Source: Rhodanobacter sp. FW104-R8
GTDB lineage: Bacteria; Pseudomonadota; Gammaproteobacteria; Xanthomonadales; Rhodanobacteraceae
NCBI RefSeq assembly: GCF_001617365.1
Contig: NZ_LVJR01000012.1
Coordinates: 1-64,000, forward strand
Reading direction: 5' to 3'
DNA length: 64,000 nt
How positions within the stretch are numbered: the stretch's first letter is position 1; each line of letters opens with the position of its first letter. A model generated the notes under the pieces. That model was given only the letters and a program-made list of their open reading frames with translations. It searched no databases and was not told where the DNA came from. A program made the position numbers and the translations under genes. Positions 9,154 to 19,614 of this stretch are shown here, one piece after another.

Positions 9154-9209
9154 GCCGCGCCGTGCCGCCGCGCAGCGCGCGCGGCGGCACGGCCGGATCT
9201 TCCGCTTCC

Positions 9210-10496
9210 ATGGACATGCCCCGCCTCCTCGCCGTCCTGGCGCTGGCGCTGCCGCTGGCGGCGCCGGCACATGCGCGCGAGCCACTGGAGCAGGCCGTGG
9301 CCGCGGCGGCGCCGGGTGCCACCGTCCGCGTGCCGGCCGGCGTGCACGCGGTGCATCTGCGGCTGGACAAGCCCATCACCCTGGTCGGCGAGCCCGGCGC
9401 CATCCTGGACGGCGGCGGCTCGGGCGACGTGGTGCGCATCGGCGCCGCGCGGGTCGCCGTGCGCGGGCTGACCCTCCGCCGCAGCGGCAGCGACCTCACC
9501 GCGATGAACGCGGGCATCTTCGTCGAACGCCAGGCGCGCGAGGTCACGCTCGAGGGCAACCGCATCGAGGAAAGCCTGTTCGGCGTCTACCTCGACGGCG
9601 CGGCCGACGTGCGGGTGGCGCACAACGTGATCCGCGGCATGCGCTCGCTGCGCGTGGCCGACCGCGGCGACGGCATCCACCTGTGGAACGACACCGGCTG
9701 CACCATCGAGGGCAACGACGTGGCCGGCTCGCGCGACGGCATCTACGTCTACGTCAGCCCGCACAACACCATCGCGCGCAACGTGGTGCACGACGTGCGC
9801 TACGGCATCCACTACATGTATTCCCAGCACAACCTGCTGCTGGGCAACGTCAGTCGCGGCAACCTCGCCGGCTACGCGCTGATGTCGTCCGACCACCTGC
9901 GGGTGATCGGCAACACCGCCGAGCACGAGGATTCCTACGGCTTCCTGCTCAACTACATCTCGCACAGTGAAATCGCCGGCAACCAGATACGCCACGTCGA
10001 CGGCCTGCGCGACACGCAGGGCGGGCTGATCGACGGCACCGAGGGCAAGGGGCTGTTCGTCTACCTGTCGCAGTTCAACACCCTCCACGACAACCTCGTG
10101 GCCGACTCGCAGATCGGCATCCACGTGACCGCGGGCTCGGAGAACAACCGCCTCTGGGGCAACCGCTTCGTGGACAACCGCATCCAGGTGAAGTACGTGC
10201 AGAACCTCGCCCAGGAGTGGTCGGCGGACGGCCGCGGCAATTTCTGGAGCGACTACCTCGGCTGGGACCTGGACGCCGACGGCATCGGCGACGTCCCGTT
10301 CCGCCCCAACGACGGCGTCGACGTGCTGCTGTGGAAATACCCCACCGCGCGCAACCTGATGTCCAGCCCCGCCGTGCTGCTGATGCGCTACGTGCAGCGC
10401 GCGTTCCCGGTGTTCACGCCGCCGTCGGTGCAGGACAGCCATCCGCTGATGAAAGCCCCCACCTCCTTCCGGCCCGACCATGAACCACGCGATTGA
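9210..10496 (+). CDS. nosD: NosD, periplasmic copper-maturation protein
   Basis: A 428-residue secreted parallel beta-helix protein. ATG 9210 gives a clear Sec signal peptide (hydrophobic stretch ending APAHA at about 22); ATG 9216 is an alternative. The body is made of short repeats of the right-handed beta-helix type (for example EGNRIEESLFGVYLDG, EGNDVAGSRDGIYVYV, LGNVSRGNLAGYALMS). The C-terminus contains the NosD hallmark NFWSDYLGWDLDADGIGDVP. NosD works with the NosFY ABC transporter in building the CuZ cluster of NosZ. Its end overlaps the start of nosF by 17 bp, indicating translational coupling. Confidence 0.95.
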   Translation: MDMPRLLAVLALALPLAAPAHAREPLEQAVAAAAPGATVRVPAGVHAVHLRLDKPITLVGEPGAILDGGGSGDVVRIGAARVAVRGLTLRRSGSDLTAMNAGIFVERQAREVTLEGNRIEESLFGVYLDGAADVRVAHNVIRGMRSLRVADRGDGIHLWNDTGCTIEGNDVAGSRDGIYVYVSPHNTIARNVVHDVRYGIHYMYSQHNLLLGNVSRGNLAGYALMSSDHLRVIGNTAEHEDSYGFLLNYISHSEIAGNQIRHVDGLRDTQGGLIDGTEGKGLFVYLSQFNTLHDNLVADSQIGIHVTAGSENNRLWGNRFVDNRIQVKYVQNLAQEWSADGRGNFWSDYLGWDLDADGIGDVPFRPNDGVDVLLWKYPTARNLMSSPAVLLMRYVQRAFPVFTPPSVQDSHPLMKAPTSFRPDHEPRD

Positions 10497-11412
10497 ATTC
10501 GAGGCGCTGGCCAAGCGCTACGGCACGCTCGCCGCGCTCGACGGCGTCAGCGCCTGCGTGCCGCGCGGCCAGGTGATCGGCCTGCTCGGCCACAACGGCG
10601 CCGGCAAGTCGACCCTGATCAAGCTGATCCTCGGCCTGATCGCACCCAGCAGCGGCCGCCTCGACGTGCTCGGCCAGTCGCCGTGGCGCGCGCACGCGCT
10701 GCGCCGGCGCATCGGCTACCTGCCCGAGAGCGCCACCTTCTACGCCAGCCTGAGCGGGCGCGAGCTGCTCGACTACCTGGCCCGGCTGAAGCAGGCGCCG
10801 CGCGGCCAGGCGCAGGCGCTGCTGGAACGCGTCGGCCTGGCGCACGCCGCCGACCGGCGCATCGGCACCTACTCCAAGGGCATGCGCCAGCGCCTCGGCC
10901 TGGCGCAGGCCCTGCTGGGCTCGCCGGAACTGGTGCTGCTGGACGAACCGACCACCGGCCTCGACCCGCAGGCCACCCGCGAGCTGTACCGCATCGTCGG
11001 CGAGCTGCGTGCGGACGGGCGCTGCGTGCTGATCTCCTCGCACCTGCTGGCCGAACTGGAACCGCACATCGACGGCGCGCTGATCCTGCGCCAGGGCCGG
11101 CTGCTCGCCGCCGGCAGCCTCAACGCGCTGGGCGAGCAGGCCGCGCTGCCCGCCCGCCTGCTGCTGCGCCCGCACCAGCACGCCGTCGACGGGCTGCTGA
11201 TCCGGCTGGACGCGCGCGGCCTGCCCGCGCAGCTGCGGCCCGACGGCCGGCTGGAACTGCAGGTGCCGCGCGCCGGCAAGCTGCCCATGCTGCGCGAACT
11301 GCTCGCCGACCCCGCCGTGGTCGACCTCGACGTGCGCGAGCCCACGCTGGCGCAGCTCTACGACTGGCTCGGCGCCGGCCAGCGGCCCGCCGCCGCGGAG
11401 GCCTGCGCATGA
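10480..11412 (+). CDS. nosF: NosF, ABC transporter ATPase for NosZ maturation
   Basis: A 310-residue ABC ATPase with Walker A GHNGAGKST (37-45), signature YSKGMRQRLGLAQ and Walker B VLLDEPTTGLDP, followed by a ~90-residue C-terminal region typical of ATPases paired with ABC-2 permeases. With NosY it forms a transporter that supports NosD in CuZ assembly; the transported species is thought to be a sulfur compound, as in other denitrifiers. It overlaps nosD upstream and nosY downstream (ATGA). Confidence 0.95.
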   Translation: MNHAIEFEALAKRYGTLAALDGVSACVPRGQVIGLLGHNGAGKSTLIKLILGLIAPSSGRLDVLGQSPWRAHALRRRIGYLPESATFYASLSGRELLDYLARLKQAPRGQAQALLERVGLAHAADRRIGTYSKGMRQRLGLAQALLGSPELVLLDEPTTGLDPQATRELYRIVGELRADGRCVLISSHLLAELEPHIDGALILRQGRLLAAGSLNALGEQAALPARLLLRPHQHAVDGLLIRLDARGLPAQLRPDGRLELQVPRAGKLPMLRELLADPAVVDLDVREPTLAQLYDWLGAGQRPAAAEACA

Positions 11413-12242
11413 ACACCATCCTCATCGTTGCCGGAAAGGAGTTCCGCGACGACTTCCGCAACCGCTGGACGGTGGCGCTCACCATACTGTTCGCGCTGCT
11501 GGCGCTGGGCATCGCCTGGTTCGGCAGCGCCGCCGCCGGCCAAGTCGGGTTCACCTCGTTCGACGCCACGCTGGCCAGCCTGACCACGCTGGGCGCCTTC
11601 GTGATCCCGCTGATCGGCCTGCTGATCGCCTACGACGCCATCGTCGGCGAACGCGACGACGGCACCCTGCTGCTGATGCTCAGCTACCCGCTGGCGCGCG
11701 GCCAGCTGGTCGCCGGCAAGTTCCTCGGCCACTGCGGCGCGCTGGCCGCCGCCACGCTGGCCGGCTTCGGCCTGGCGGTGGCGATCATGCAGCTGATGCA
11801 GCCGCCCGCGCAGACGCTGCAGGCGTGGCTGCACATCGGCCGCTTCATCCTCAGCGCCTCGCTGCTGGGCGCCTGCTTCGTCGGACTGGCCTGCCTGATC
11901 AGCGTGCAGACCGTCGACAAGTCCCGCGCCGCCGGCCTGGCACTGATCGGCTGGCTGGTCAGCGTGGTGCTGTTCGACCTCGCGCTGTTGGCGCTGCTGG
12001 TGGTCAGCGGCGGCAACCCGGTGGAGCGCGCGGTGTATCCGTACCTGCTGCTGCTCAACCCGGTCGACGTGTTCCGGCTGGTCAACCTCACCGCGCTGGG
12101 CGACGGCGCCGGCAACGACCTGCTGACCGGCATGACCGCCCACCACGCCTATCCGCCGCTGCTGCTGTGCCTGGTGATGCTGGCCTGGGCGGTGGCGCCG
12201 TTCGCGTGGGCGATGCTCGCGTTCCGGCGCAAGGAAGTCTGA
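11409..12242 (+). CDS. nosY: NosY, ABC-2 type permease for NosZ maturation
   Basis: A 277-residue integral membrane protein. It starts at the ATG that overlaps the nosF stop. I see about six hydrophobic segments, the ABC-2 motif IVGERDDGTLLLMLSYPLARGQLVAGKFLG after the second helix, and a short basic C-terminus (FRRKEV). Position, size and the coupled start identify it as the NosF partner. Confidence 0.94.
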   Translation: MNTILIVAGKEFRDDFRNRWTVALTILFALLALGIAWFGSAAAGQVGFTSFDATLASLTTLGAFVIPLIGLLIAYDAIVGERDDGTLLLMLSYPLARGQLVAGKFLGHCGALAAATLAGFGLAVAIMQLMQPPAQTLQAWLHIGRFILSASLLGACFVGLACLISVQTVDKSRAAGLALIGWLVSVVLFDLALLALLVVSGGNPVERAVYPYLLLLNPVDVFRLVNLTALGDGAGNDLLTGMTAHHAYPPLLLCLVMLAWAVAPFAWAMLAFRRKEV

Positions 12243-12252
12243 GGAGAACCGC

Positions 12253-12912
12253 ATGCGAACCCGCCCCGCGTCCCGCTCCGGCCGACTGGCCGCACTGGCC
12301 GTCGCGCTGGCCCTGCTTGCCGGCTGCGGCGGCGGCCGCGCTCCCGCGCAGCACGCGGTCGACACCCACCCGGACGACGCCTGCGCCGTCTGCGGCATGT
12401 ACCTGGACGGCTCGCCCGGCCCGCGGGCGGAAGCCTGGGTGGCCGGCCGCGCCAGGCCGCTGGTGTTCGACTCCACCCGCGATTTCTTCGCCTACGTGCT
12501 GCAGCCGGAGAACCAGTCCGCGCTGCTGGAGCTGTACGTGCAGGACAGCGCCCACCTCGACTGGCAGCAGCCCAGCCACGCCGCGGTCAGCTTCATCGAC
12601 GCGCGTCGCGCTTTCTACGCGGCCTGGCAGCCGCTGCCTGGCTCGATGGGGCCGACCCTGGCGCCGTTCGCCACCCGTGCCGCGGCGGAAGCCTTCGTGC
12701 ACGAACACGGCGGCGCCGTGCTCGGTTTCGACGAGGTCACGCCCGCGCTGGTGGCTGCACTGGATTACCAGTGCCCCACCCGGGCCGCCACAGGCGCCCG
12801 CGGCCCGCTGCAGTGCCTGGCCACACCCGCGCCAGCCGCGGGCCCGCTGGCCAGTTCGCAGCCACCGCTTCCGCCGACGTTGCACGCGCGGCCGGCCCAC
12901 CCACTTCCATAA
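12253..12912 (+). CDS. nosL: NosL, copper-chaperone lipoprotein
   Basis: A 219-residue predicted lipoprotein with lipobox LLAGC (Cys25). The NosL Cu(I)-binding motif follows as Cys44-AV-Cys47-G-Met49. NosL delivers copper to the apo-NosZ/NosDFY machinery at the periplasmic side of a membrane. The last ~45 residues are Ala/Pro-rich and longer than in typical NosL proteins; I see no function in them. It follows nosY by 10 bp. Confidence 0.93.
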   Translation: MRTRPASRSGRLAALAVALALLAGCGGGRAPAQHAVDTHPDDACAVCGMYLDGSPGPRAEAWVAGRARPLVFDSTRDFFAYVLQPENQSALLELYVQDSAHLDWQQPSHAAVSFIDARRAFYAAWQPLPGSMGPTLAPFATRAAAEAFVHEHGGAVLGFDEVTPALVAALDYQCPTRAATGARGPLQCLATPAPAAGPLASSQPPLPPTLHARPAHPLP

Positions 12913-12927
12913 CCGGGAATCCACCAC

Positions 12928-13131
12928 ATGTTCGGACTCGACAGTTTTTCGCACTGGATCGTGCTGCTCGTGCTGGCGCTGCTGGTCTTCGGCACCGGCA
13001 AGCTGCGCAACGCCGGCCGCGACCTCGGCAGCGCCATCGCCGACTTTCGCAAGGGACTCCGGGATACTCCGCCGGACGAAGCCGCGCCACGGGCGATCCC
13101 GTCGGAGGCCGGCGACGAACGGCGGCCCTGA
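12928..13131 (+). CDS. TatA/TatE-family translocase subunit in the nos operon
   Basis: A 67-residue protein with the TatA/E plan: short N-terminus (MFGLDSFSHW), one membrane helix (about 9-22), the FGTGKLRNAGRDLGSAIADFRKG hinge/amphipathic helix, and an acidic-basic tail. It is shorter than a housekeeping TatA and is not accompanied by tatB or tatC here. It begins 15 bp after nosL, so it is probably transcribed with the operon. The likely role is extra capacity for Tat export of folded cargo, in this context NosZ and NosX. Confidence 0.88.
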   Translation: MFGLDSFSHWIVLLVLALLVFGTGKLRNAGRDLGSAIADFRKGLRDTPPDEAAPRAIPSEAGDERRP

Positions 13132-13160
13132 CGCCAAGCACTCCGCCGCCGGCCGAAAGG

Positions 13161-14363
13161 TCAGGCCGCGGCCAGCAGCCGTTCGCAGATGGCGTGGTAC
13201 AGCTGCGGCAGGCGCTCCAGCTCGTCCAGCGACACGCATTCATCGACCTTGTGGATCGTCGCATTGACCGGTCCCAGCTCGATCACCTCGGCGCCGAGCG
13301 GCGCGATGAAGCGGCCGTCCGACGTGCCGCCGCCGGTGCTCTGCTCCGGCTCGATGCCGCACAGCTCGCGGCAGACCGCCAGCACGGTTTCGCGCAGCAT
13401 GCCGCCGGGCGGGGTGAGGAAGGGTTCGCCGGAGAGGTTCCAGTCCAGCGCATAGTCCAGGCCGTGCCGTTGCAGGATCGCCTCGGTGCGCGCGCGCAAT
13501 TCGTCCGCCGTGCTCGCGGTGCAGTAGCGGAAGTTGACCAGCGCGCTGAGTTCGCCCGGGATCACGTTGTTGGCGCCGGTGCCCGCGTTGAGGTTGGAGA
13601 CCTGGAACGAGGTGGGCGGGAAATCCGCGTTGCCCGCGTCCCAGCGCTCGGCGGCGAGTTCCGCCAGCGCGGGGGCAAAGGCATGGATCGGGTTCAGCGC
13701 CTTCTCGGGATACGCCACGTGGCCCTGCACCCCGCGCACGACGAGCGTGCCGGACAGCGAGCCGCGCCGGCCCACGCGGATCAGGTCGCCCAGCCGTTCC
13801 TTCGCCGACGGCTCGCCCACCACGCACCAGTCGATGCGCTCGCCGCCGGCACGGAAGCGTTCGGCCACCTTGCGCACGCCGTCGAGGTTGGTCGGGCCTT
13901 CCTCGTCGCTGGTCAGCAGCAGGCCGACCCGGCCGCGATGGTCGGGATGCGCCGCCACGAACCGCTCCAGCGCCACCACCATCGCCGCCACCGAGCCCTT
14001 CATGTCGGCGGCGCCGCGGCCGTACAGGTGAGGAGTGCGGCCACGGATGGCGGCTTTTTGATGCTCGCGGTCAGGACGAACGCAAAAGCCATCGCCATCG
14101 CGGATGGTCGGCTCGAACGGCGGGCTCTGCCATGCCGCTTCCGGGCCGCTCGGCACCACGTCGGTATGGCCGAGGAAGATCAGTGTGGGGCCGTCCGTGC
14201 CGTGCGTGGCCCACAGGTTGTCCACGTCGCCGTAGCGCAGATGCTCGACGCGGAAACCGGCATGTTGCAGGCGCCCGCCGATCAGCGGCAGGCAGCCGGC
14301 ATCCTCGGGCGTCACCGAGCGGCGGCGGATCAGGTCACGGGCAAGGTCGAGAACTTCACTCAT
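13161..14363 (-). CDS. dapE: Succinyl-diaminopimelate desuccinylase
   Basis: A 400-residue M20 metallopeptidase-family enzyme of lysine/diaminopimelate synthesis, making LL-diaminopimelate plus succinate in the cytoplasm. The metal and catalytic motifs are intact: [34 protein letters not shown] and the C-terminal [11 protein letters not shown]...HKVDE. It is about 21 residues longer than usual. An extra segment (DGFCVRP...GRTP) interrupts the normally contiguous TIRDG[12 protein letters not shown] stretch; see the repeat entry at 14031. The frame stays open and all motifs remain, so it is probably still functional. The gene lies in a minus-strand cluster with yffB and dapD. Confidence 0.95.
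   Translation of the reverse strand: MSEVLDLARDLIRRRSVTPEDAGCLPLIGGRLQHAGFRVEHLRYGDVDNLWATHGTDGPTLIFLGHTDVVPSGPEAAWQSPPFEPTIRDGDGFCVRPDREHQKAAIRGRTPHLYGRGAADMKGSVAAMVVALERFVAAHPDHRGRVGLLLTSDEEGPTNLDGVRKVAERFRAGGERIDWCVVGEPSAKERLGDLIRVGRRGSLSGTLVVRGVQGHVAYPEKALNPIHAFAPALAELAAERWDAGNADFPPTSFQVSNLNAGTGANNVIPGELSALVNFRYCTASTADELRARTEAILQRHGLDYALDWNLSGEPFLTPPGGMLRETVLAVCRELCGIEPEQSTGGGTSDGRFIAPLGAEVIELGPVNATIHKVDECVSLDELERLPQLYHAICERLLAAA
14031..14093 (-). repeat. 63-bp palindromic in-frame insertion within dapE
   Basis: These 63 bp encode 21 residues absent from ordinary DapE proteins. GATGGC occurs at the junction twice in tandem (minus strand), like a short target duplication. Inside and at its edge are complementary arms: GATGGC+GGCTTTTT at 14046-14059 against AAAAGCC at 14084-14090 and GCCATC at 14088-14093 / 14094-14099. 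The composition is less GC-rich than the flanks. It looks like a REP-type palindromic element that inserted without breaking the frame. Whether other copies exist in the genome cannot be seen here. Confidence 0.6.
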
Positions 14364-14373
14364 CGAGGCGTGC

Positions 14374-14730
14374 TCACGGCTTGCCGAACAGCTTCTTGAA
14401 GCCGTTGTCGGTGAAGCCCACGCTGACGCTGCCGTCCTCCTTGAGCACCACCGGGCGGCGGATCAGCGCGGGATGTTCCTTCAGCAGCAAGGTCCACTCC
14501 GGGTCGCTGCCGGGGTTCTTGCGCTGCGGCAGCAGGTTGCGCCAGGTGGTGGACGACTTGTTGACCAGCTTCTCCCAGCCGCCGAGCTGCGCCGCCCAGT
14601 CCTTCAGCGTCGCCGCCGGCACCGGGGTGGCGCGGTAGTCCACGAACGTGTACGGCACCTGGAAGCGGTCCAGCCAGTTGCGCGCCTTGCGGCAGGTGTC
14701 GCAGGTGGGCAGGCCATGGATCGTGGTCAT
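14374..14730 (-). CDS. yffB: ArsC/Spx-family reductase (YffB-like)
   Basis: A 118-residue thioredoxin-fold protein of the ArsC/Spx family with an N-terminal CDTC motif (Cys10-xx-Cys13) and the family features [17 protein letters not shown] and an ArsC-like LIRRPVV. In E. coli the homologue yffB also lies beside dapE. It probably works as a glutathione- or thiol-dependent reductase; the substrate is not established. Its start overlaps the end of the upstream membrane-protein gene by 4 bp. Confidence 0.88.
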   Translation of the reverse strand: MTTIHGLPTCDTCRKARNWLDRFQVPYTFVDYRATPVPAATLKDWAAQLGGWEKLVNKSSTTWRNLLPQRKNPGSDPEWTLLLKEHPALIRRPVVLKEDGSVSVGFTDNGFKKLFGKP

Positions 14731-15194
14731 GCTGGTTCGCCTCGCCGGGCATCATCGACGCGACGCATCAGGTTTTCAGCGATGGCGTTGCATGCGAACG
14801 GGTTGAACTGAAGGAACGGCAACCGCGGTATGAAGGTGATTTCGTCGCCGAATTCGCAAGGCTTGCGAAGGCGCAGCGTCAATCGCTTCGGATTGGTGAA
14901 CTGGCTCATGCTCACGTTCATCACGTTCGCCAACGGTACCCGCTGCTCCACGGAGCCCTTGCGCACCAGCAGGTAGCTGCCGCCATCGCGCACTTCATCG
15001 GCAAGATTCCATACCAGCTTGCGGAACAGGAAGTAGCCGAAGGCCATCATGAGCAGCGGCTGGAGCACAAACATCGGCTGTTTCCAGTCACCGCTGACCG
15101 CGCCGACGAGCAGGAACAGCGTGAGGAACACGAACCAGAACACGGGGAATACGACCTTGACGAAAAAAGTGCCCCCGTACGAAATCTTCTCCAT
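14727..15194 (-). CDS. Predicted membrane protein, unknown function
   Basis: A 155-residue protein with two hydrophobic helices near the N-terminus (about 11-31 and 42-57), followed by a basic soluble region rich in beta-type sequence (LLVRKGSVEQRVPLANVMNVSM). This plan resembles small bacterial PH-domain-like membrane proteins, but I do not recognise it with confidence. It is translationally coupled to yffB and sits between dapD and yffB. Confidence 0.7.
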   Translation of the reverse strand: MEKISYGGTFFVKVVFPVFWFVFLTLFLLVGAVSGDWKQPMFVLQPLLMMAFGYFLFRKLVWNLADEVRDGGSYLLVRKGSVEQRVPLANVMNVSMSQFTNPKRLTLRLRKPCEFGDEITFIPRLPFLQFNPFACNAIAENLMRRVDDARRGEPA

Positions 15195-15221
15195 CCCCGC
15201 CTCCCCCGTGGTCCTGTTGCC

Positions 15222-16049
15222 TCACTCGCCGCTCCGCAGCAAGTCGTTGATCGAAGTCTTGCCGCGGGTCTTCTCGTCGACCTGCTTGACGATGATCGCC
15301 GCGTACAGGCTGTGGCTGCCGTCCTTCGACGGCAGGCTGCCGGCCACCACCACGCTGCCGGCGGGCACGCGGCCGTAGCTGGTTTCACCCGTGGCGCGGT
15401 TGTAGATGCGGGTGGACTGGCCGAGGAACACGCCCATGCCGATCACGCTGCCCTTCTCCACCACCACGCCCTCGACCACTTCGGAGCGCGCGCCGATGAA
15501 GCAGCCGTCCTCGATGATGGTGGGGTTGGCCTGCAGCGGCTCCAGCACGCCGCCGATGCCGACGCCGCCGGACAGGTGCACGCCCGCGCCGATCTGCGCA
15601 CAGGAACCGACCGTGGCCCAGGTGTCGACCATGCTGCCGGCGCCCACGTAGGCGCCGATGTTGACGTAACTGGGCATCAGCACCGCGTCCTTCGCGATAT
15701 GCGCGCCGCGGCGCACCAGCGCGCCGGGCACCACGCGCGCGCCGAGCCGCTGCAGTTCCTCATCGTTGCCGTGGGCGAAGCGCAGCGGCACCTTGTCGAA
15801 CGCCTGCGCCGGGCCGCCGTCGACCACGCGGTTGTCGTTGATGCGGAAGTACAGCAGCACCGCCTTCTTGATCCATTGGTTCACCGTCCAGCCGCCGCGG
15901 CCGTCCGGTTCGGCGACGCGGCGCTCGCCGGATTCGAGCAGGTCGAGGACCTGGCCGATGGCCGGCCGCAGGTGGGTTTCGATCTCGGCCTGGGTGAGCG
16001 CGTTGCGGCGCTCGAAGGCGTCGTCGATCAGGGTTTCGATGGCTTGCAT
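15222..16049 (-). CDS. dapD: 2,3,4,5-tetrahydropyridine-2,6-dicarboxylate N-succinyltransferase
   Basis: A 275-residue left-handed beta-helix acyltransferase. It transfers succinyl from succinyl-CoA to tetrahydrodipicolinate in the lysine/diaminopimelate pathway, the step whose product line later meets DapE. Hexapeptide repeats run from about residue 100 ([51 protein letters not shown]). The start MQAIETLID at 16049 gives the family length; an upstream in-frame ATG at 16139 would add 30 atypical residues. Confidence 0.95.
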   Translation of the reverse strand: MQAIETLIDDAFERRNALTQAEIETHLRPAIGQVLDLLESGERRVAEPDGRGGWTVNQWIKKAVLLYFRINDNRVVDGGPAQAFDKVPLRFAHGNDEELQRLGARVVPGALVRRGAHIAKDAVLMPSYVNIGAYVGAGSMVDTWATVGSCAQIGAGVHLSGGVGIGGVLEPLQANPTIIEDGCFIGARSEVVEGVVVEKGSVIGMGVFLGQSTRIYNRATGETSYGRVPAGSVVVAGSLPSKDGSHSLYAAIIVKQVDEKTRGKTSINDLLRSGE

Positions 16050-16312
16050 GGGGCTCGTTCGCTTGGAGACGGCCGTCGAGCGCGACGGCCGTCGGGGGTA
16101 CATGCCGCGGCGGTGGCGGCCACGGTCGGGTTCGGCCATCCACGATGGCAGGCCTCCATTCTTTCACAGCCGGCCCGGAAGCCGCGACCCAGGCGCGGCC
16201 AGCCGGGTACGGAACGTGGCCTTTCACCGCTCCAAGACGACAGCTGTGCCCATCATGCGCCGCGGCCCGCCATGCGGCGCCCCTCCGCCCACCCGCCCCG
16301 GAGAATCGAGAC

Positions 16313-16594
16313 ATGCGCGAGCAGATCAACGAGGGTTCCATGGTTTTCGTCGCCGACGGCTGCGAAGGCATCGGCTCCGTCCGCGAGATCCGGCACGGGC
16401 TGCCCGAGCTGCTGGTCTACATCGAGAACGCCGGCGACTTCGTGGTGCCGATGTCGGCCGTCAAGGCCGTCCACTCCGGCAAGGTCATCCTCGATTTCGA
16501 CCATCTCGACCTTCGCCTGCGCAACGCCATCCGCCACGCGCGCGATTCGGAAGACCCGAACTACCTGTCGCCCGCTTCGACGGAGGACGAGTAG
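16313..16594 (+). CDS. Small conserved protein, DUF2171-like
   Basis: A 93-residue soluble protein. The core INEGSMVFVADGCEGIGSVREI...DFVVPMSAVKAVHSGKVILD resembles the PRC-barrel-like DUF2171 family (a domain sensing or scaffolding role is unproven). The C-terminus is acidic. ATG 16313 follows a GGAG ribosome site and fits the domain start; an upstream frame to 16145 is not needed. It is transcribed divergently from dapD and followed 86 bp later by a small membrane-protein gene. Confidence 0.65.
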   Translation: MREQINEGSMVFVADGCEGIGSVREIRHGLPELLVYIENAGDFVVPMSAVKAVHSGKVILDFDHLDLRLRNAIRHARDSEDPNYLSPASTEDE

Positions 16595-16680
16595 GCCCCC
16601 ATCCACCGGCCCGTTGCGGGTGGGAGGCACCGGTTTGCCGATACGATGGCCCCGGCTCAGGCGACGGTTGCCCGCGAGGC

Positions 16681-16998
16681 ATGAACGACAAAGACAAGGA
16701 AAGACTGGACCGGCGACTCGACCGTCTGGAACGGGAGCTGCCGAAGGGTGTCGGCCGGTGGGTTCGCCGGCTGCGCTCGCCCTCGGCGCGCTGGGTGCGC
16801 CTCCCCGTGGGGCTGCTGCTCGTGGTGGGCGGGGTTTTCAGCATCCTGCCGATCCTCGGCCTGTGGATGCTGCCGCTCGGCCTGTTGCTGCTGGCCCAGG
16901 ACCTTCCTTTCCTGCGCCGCCCGATGGGGCGGGCCCTGGTCTGGACGGAACGGCGCTGGCTGCGCTGGAAACGCCGGCGTCAGCGCGCAAACAGGTAG
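16681..16998 (+). CDS. Small membrane protein, unknown function
   Basis: A 105-residue protein with a charged, coiled N-terminal part (DKDKERLDRRLDRLERELPK), two closely spaced hydrophobic helices joined by SILPILGLW (about 43-72), and a very basic Arg/Trp-rich tail. No family recognised. The high charge at both ends suggests a helical hairpin in the inner membrane with both termini in the cytoplasm. Confidence 0.65.
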   Translation: MNDKDKERLDRRLDRLERELPKGVGRWVRRLRSPSARWVRLPVGLLLVVGGVFSILPILGLWMLPLGLLLLAQDLPFLRRPMGRALVWTERRWLRWKRRRQRANR

Positions 16999-17307
16999 TC
17001 GCCGGCGTGCTTCGTCCCAACGGGCTACGGCATCATTGTTGCCTCGGAGTCGCGTCACCGCAACGTAACGGACAGGGATGCGCCGGGGCGAATCGGTGAC
17101 GAGCAAGGGAGAGGAGGTGGCGGCCATGACGGGCGGTACGCCGCGTTCAACCCAGCCCACCTCGGGCAGCCCCGCGGAGCGCCGGACGCCTGGAACGCCG
17201 ATCCGGACGATGGCGTGCCCCGGCTTCACAGGTCAGTTCGGAGTCAGCAGCCGCAAGAAGCAGAAACGGCGCCAAGCCCGAAAGCCGCGCCGTTGCTGGA
17301 CTCAAGG
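16999..17307. other. Intergenic stretch without a supported gene
   Basis: About 310 bp between the small membrane-protein gene and tRNA-Val. Short open frames cross it, but they have no plausible start context or recognisable protein. No promoter, hairpin with T-run or repeat stands out. Confidence 0.5.
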
Positions 17308-17382
17308 TGGTGGGCGGTACAAGGATCGAACTTGTGACCCCTACCATGTCAAGGTAGTGCTCTACCGCTGAGCTAACCGCCC
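17308..17382 (-). tRNA. tRNA-Val (anticodon GAC)
   Basis: Read on the minus strand the sequence folds as a tRNA: acceptor GGGCGGT pairing with ACCGCCC, D-arm AGCTCAGCGGTAGAGC, anticodon arm with loop TTGACAT (GAC), T-arm with GTTCGATCC, and an encoded 3' CCA at 17308-17310. Confidence 0.95.
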
Positions 17383-17413
17383 GTATCGCGCAAACCAGCT
17401 ACGCGAGCCGCGC

Positions 17414-17442
17414 AGTATACGGGAGCTGCCGGCACCGGACAA
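17414..17442 (-). promoter_or_regulatory. Promoter of tRNA-Val
   Basis: On the minus strand, TTGTCC (17442-17437), a 17-bp spacer and TATACT (17419-17414) form a strong sigma-70-type promoter about 32 bp upstream of the tRNA. Confidence 0.7.
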
Positions 17443-17469
17443 TATCCCGCAGGCGGCCCCGTTGCCGAC

Positions 17470-19494
<2,025 letters not shown>

Positions 19495-19534
19495 CGGCTA
19501 CAGGTGTGGGCGCGGCAGGTCATTTTAAATCGGG

Positions 19535-19559
19535 CCTGCTGACAGGAACCGTCAGCAGG
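19535..19559. promoter_or_regulatory. Inverted repeat between uvrB and the pseudopilin gene
   Basis: A perfect 9-bp inverted repeat CCTGCTGAC-N7-GTCAGCAGG lies in the divergent 120-bp gap. It has no T-run, so it is more likely an operator than a terminator. It contains CTG...CAG elements but does not match a standard LexA box spacing that I can confirm. Confidence 0.35.
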
Positions 19560-19614
19560 GGCCGACAGCCGCATCGGCACCGGGCTGCTGGCCGCATGGC
19601 GCCAGCGCCCTAGC

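Noticed and set aside
5539-9285. 1248-codon open frame on the minus strand opposite nosR and nosZ
   Set aside because: It is antisense to two certain genes, has His/Arg/Ala/Val-rich composition expected from reading GC-rich codons backwards, and no domain. It is a codon-bias shadow.
17078-17371. 97-codon frame in the gap before tRNA-Val
   Set aside because: It runs into the tRNA gene, is Arg/Lys/Ser-rich, and has no ribosome site or similarity I recognise.
17308-17382. tRNA-Val as an integration site for an island
   Set aside because: No integrase gene and no repeat of the tRNA 3' end nearby; flanking genes are core functions.
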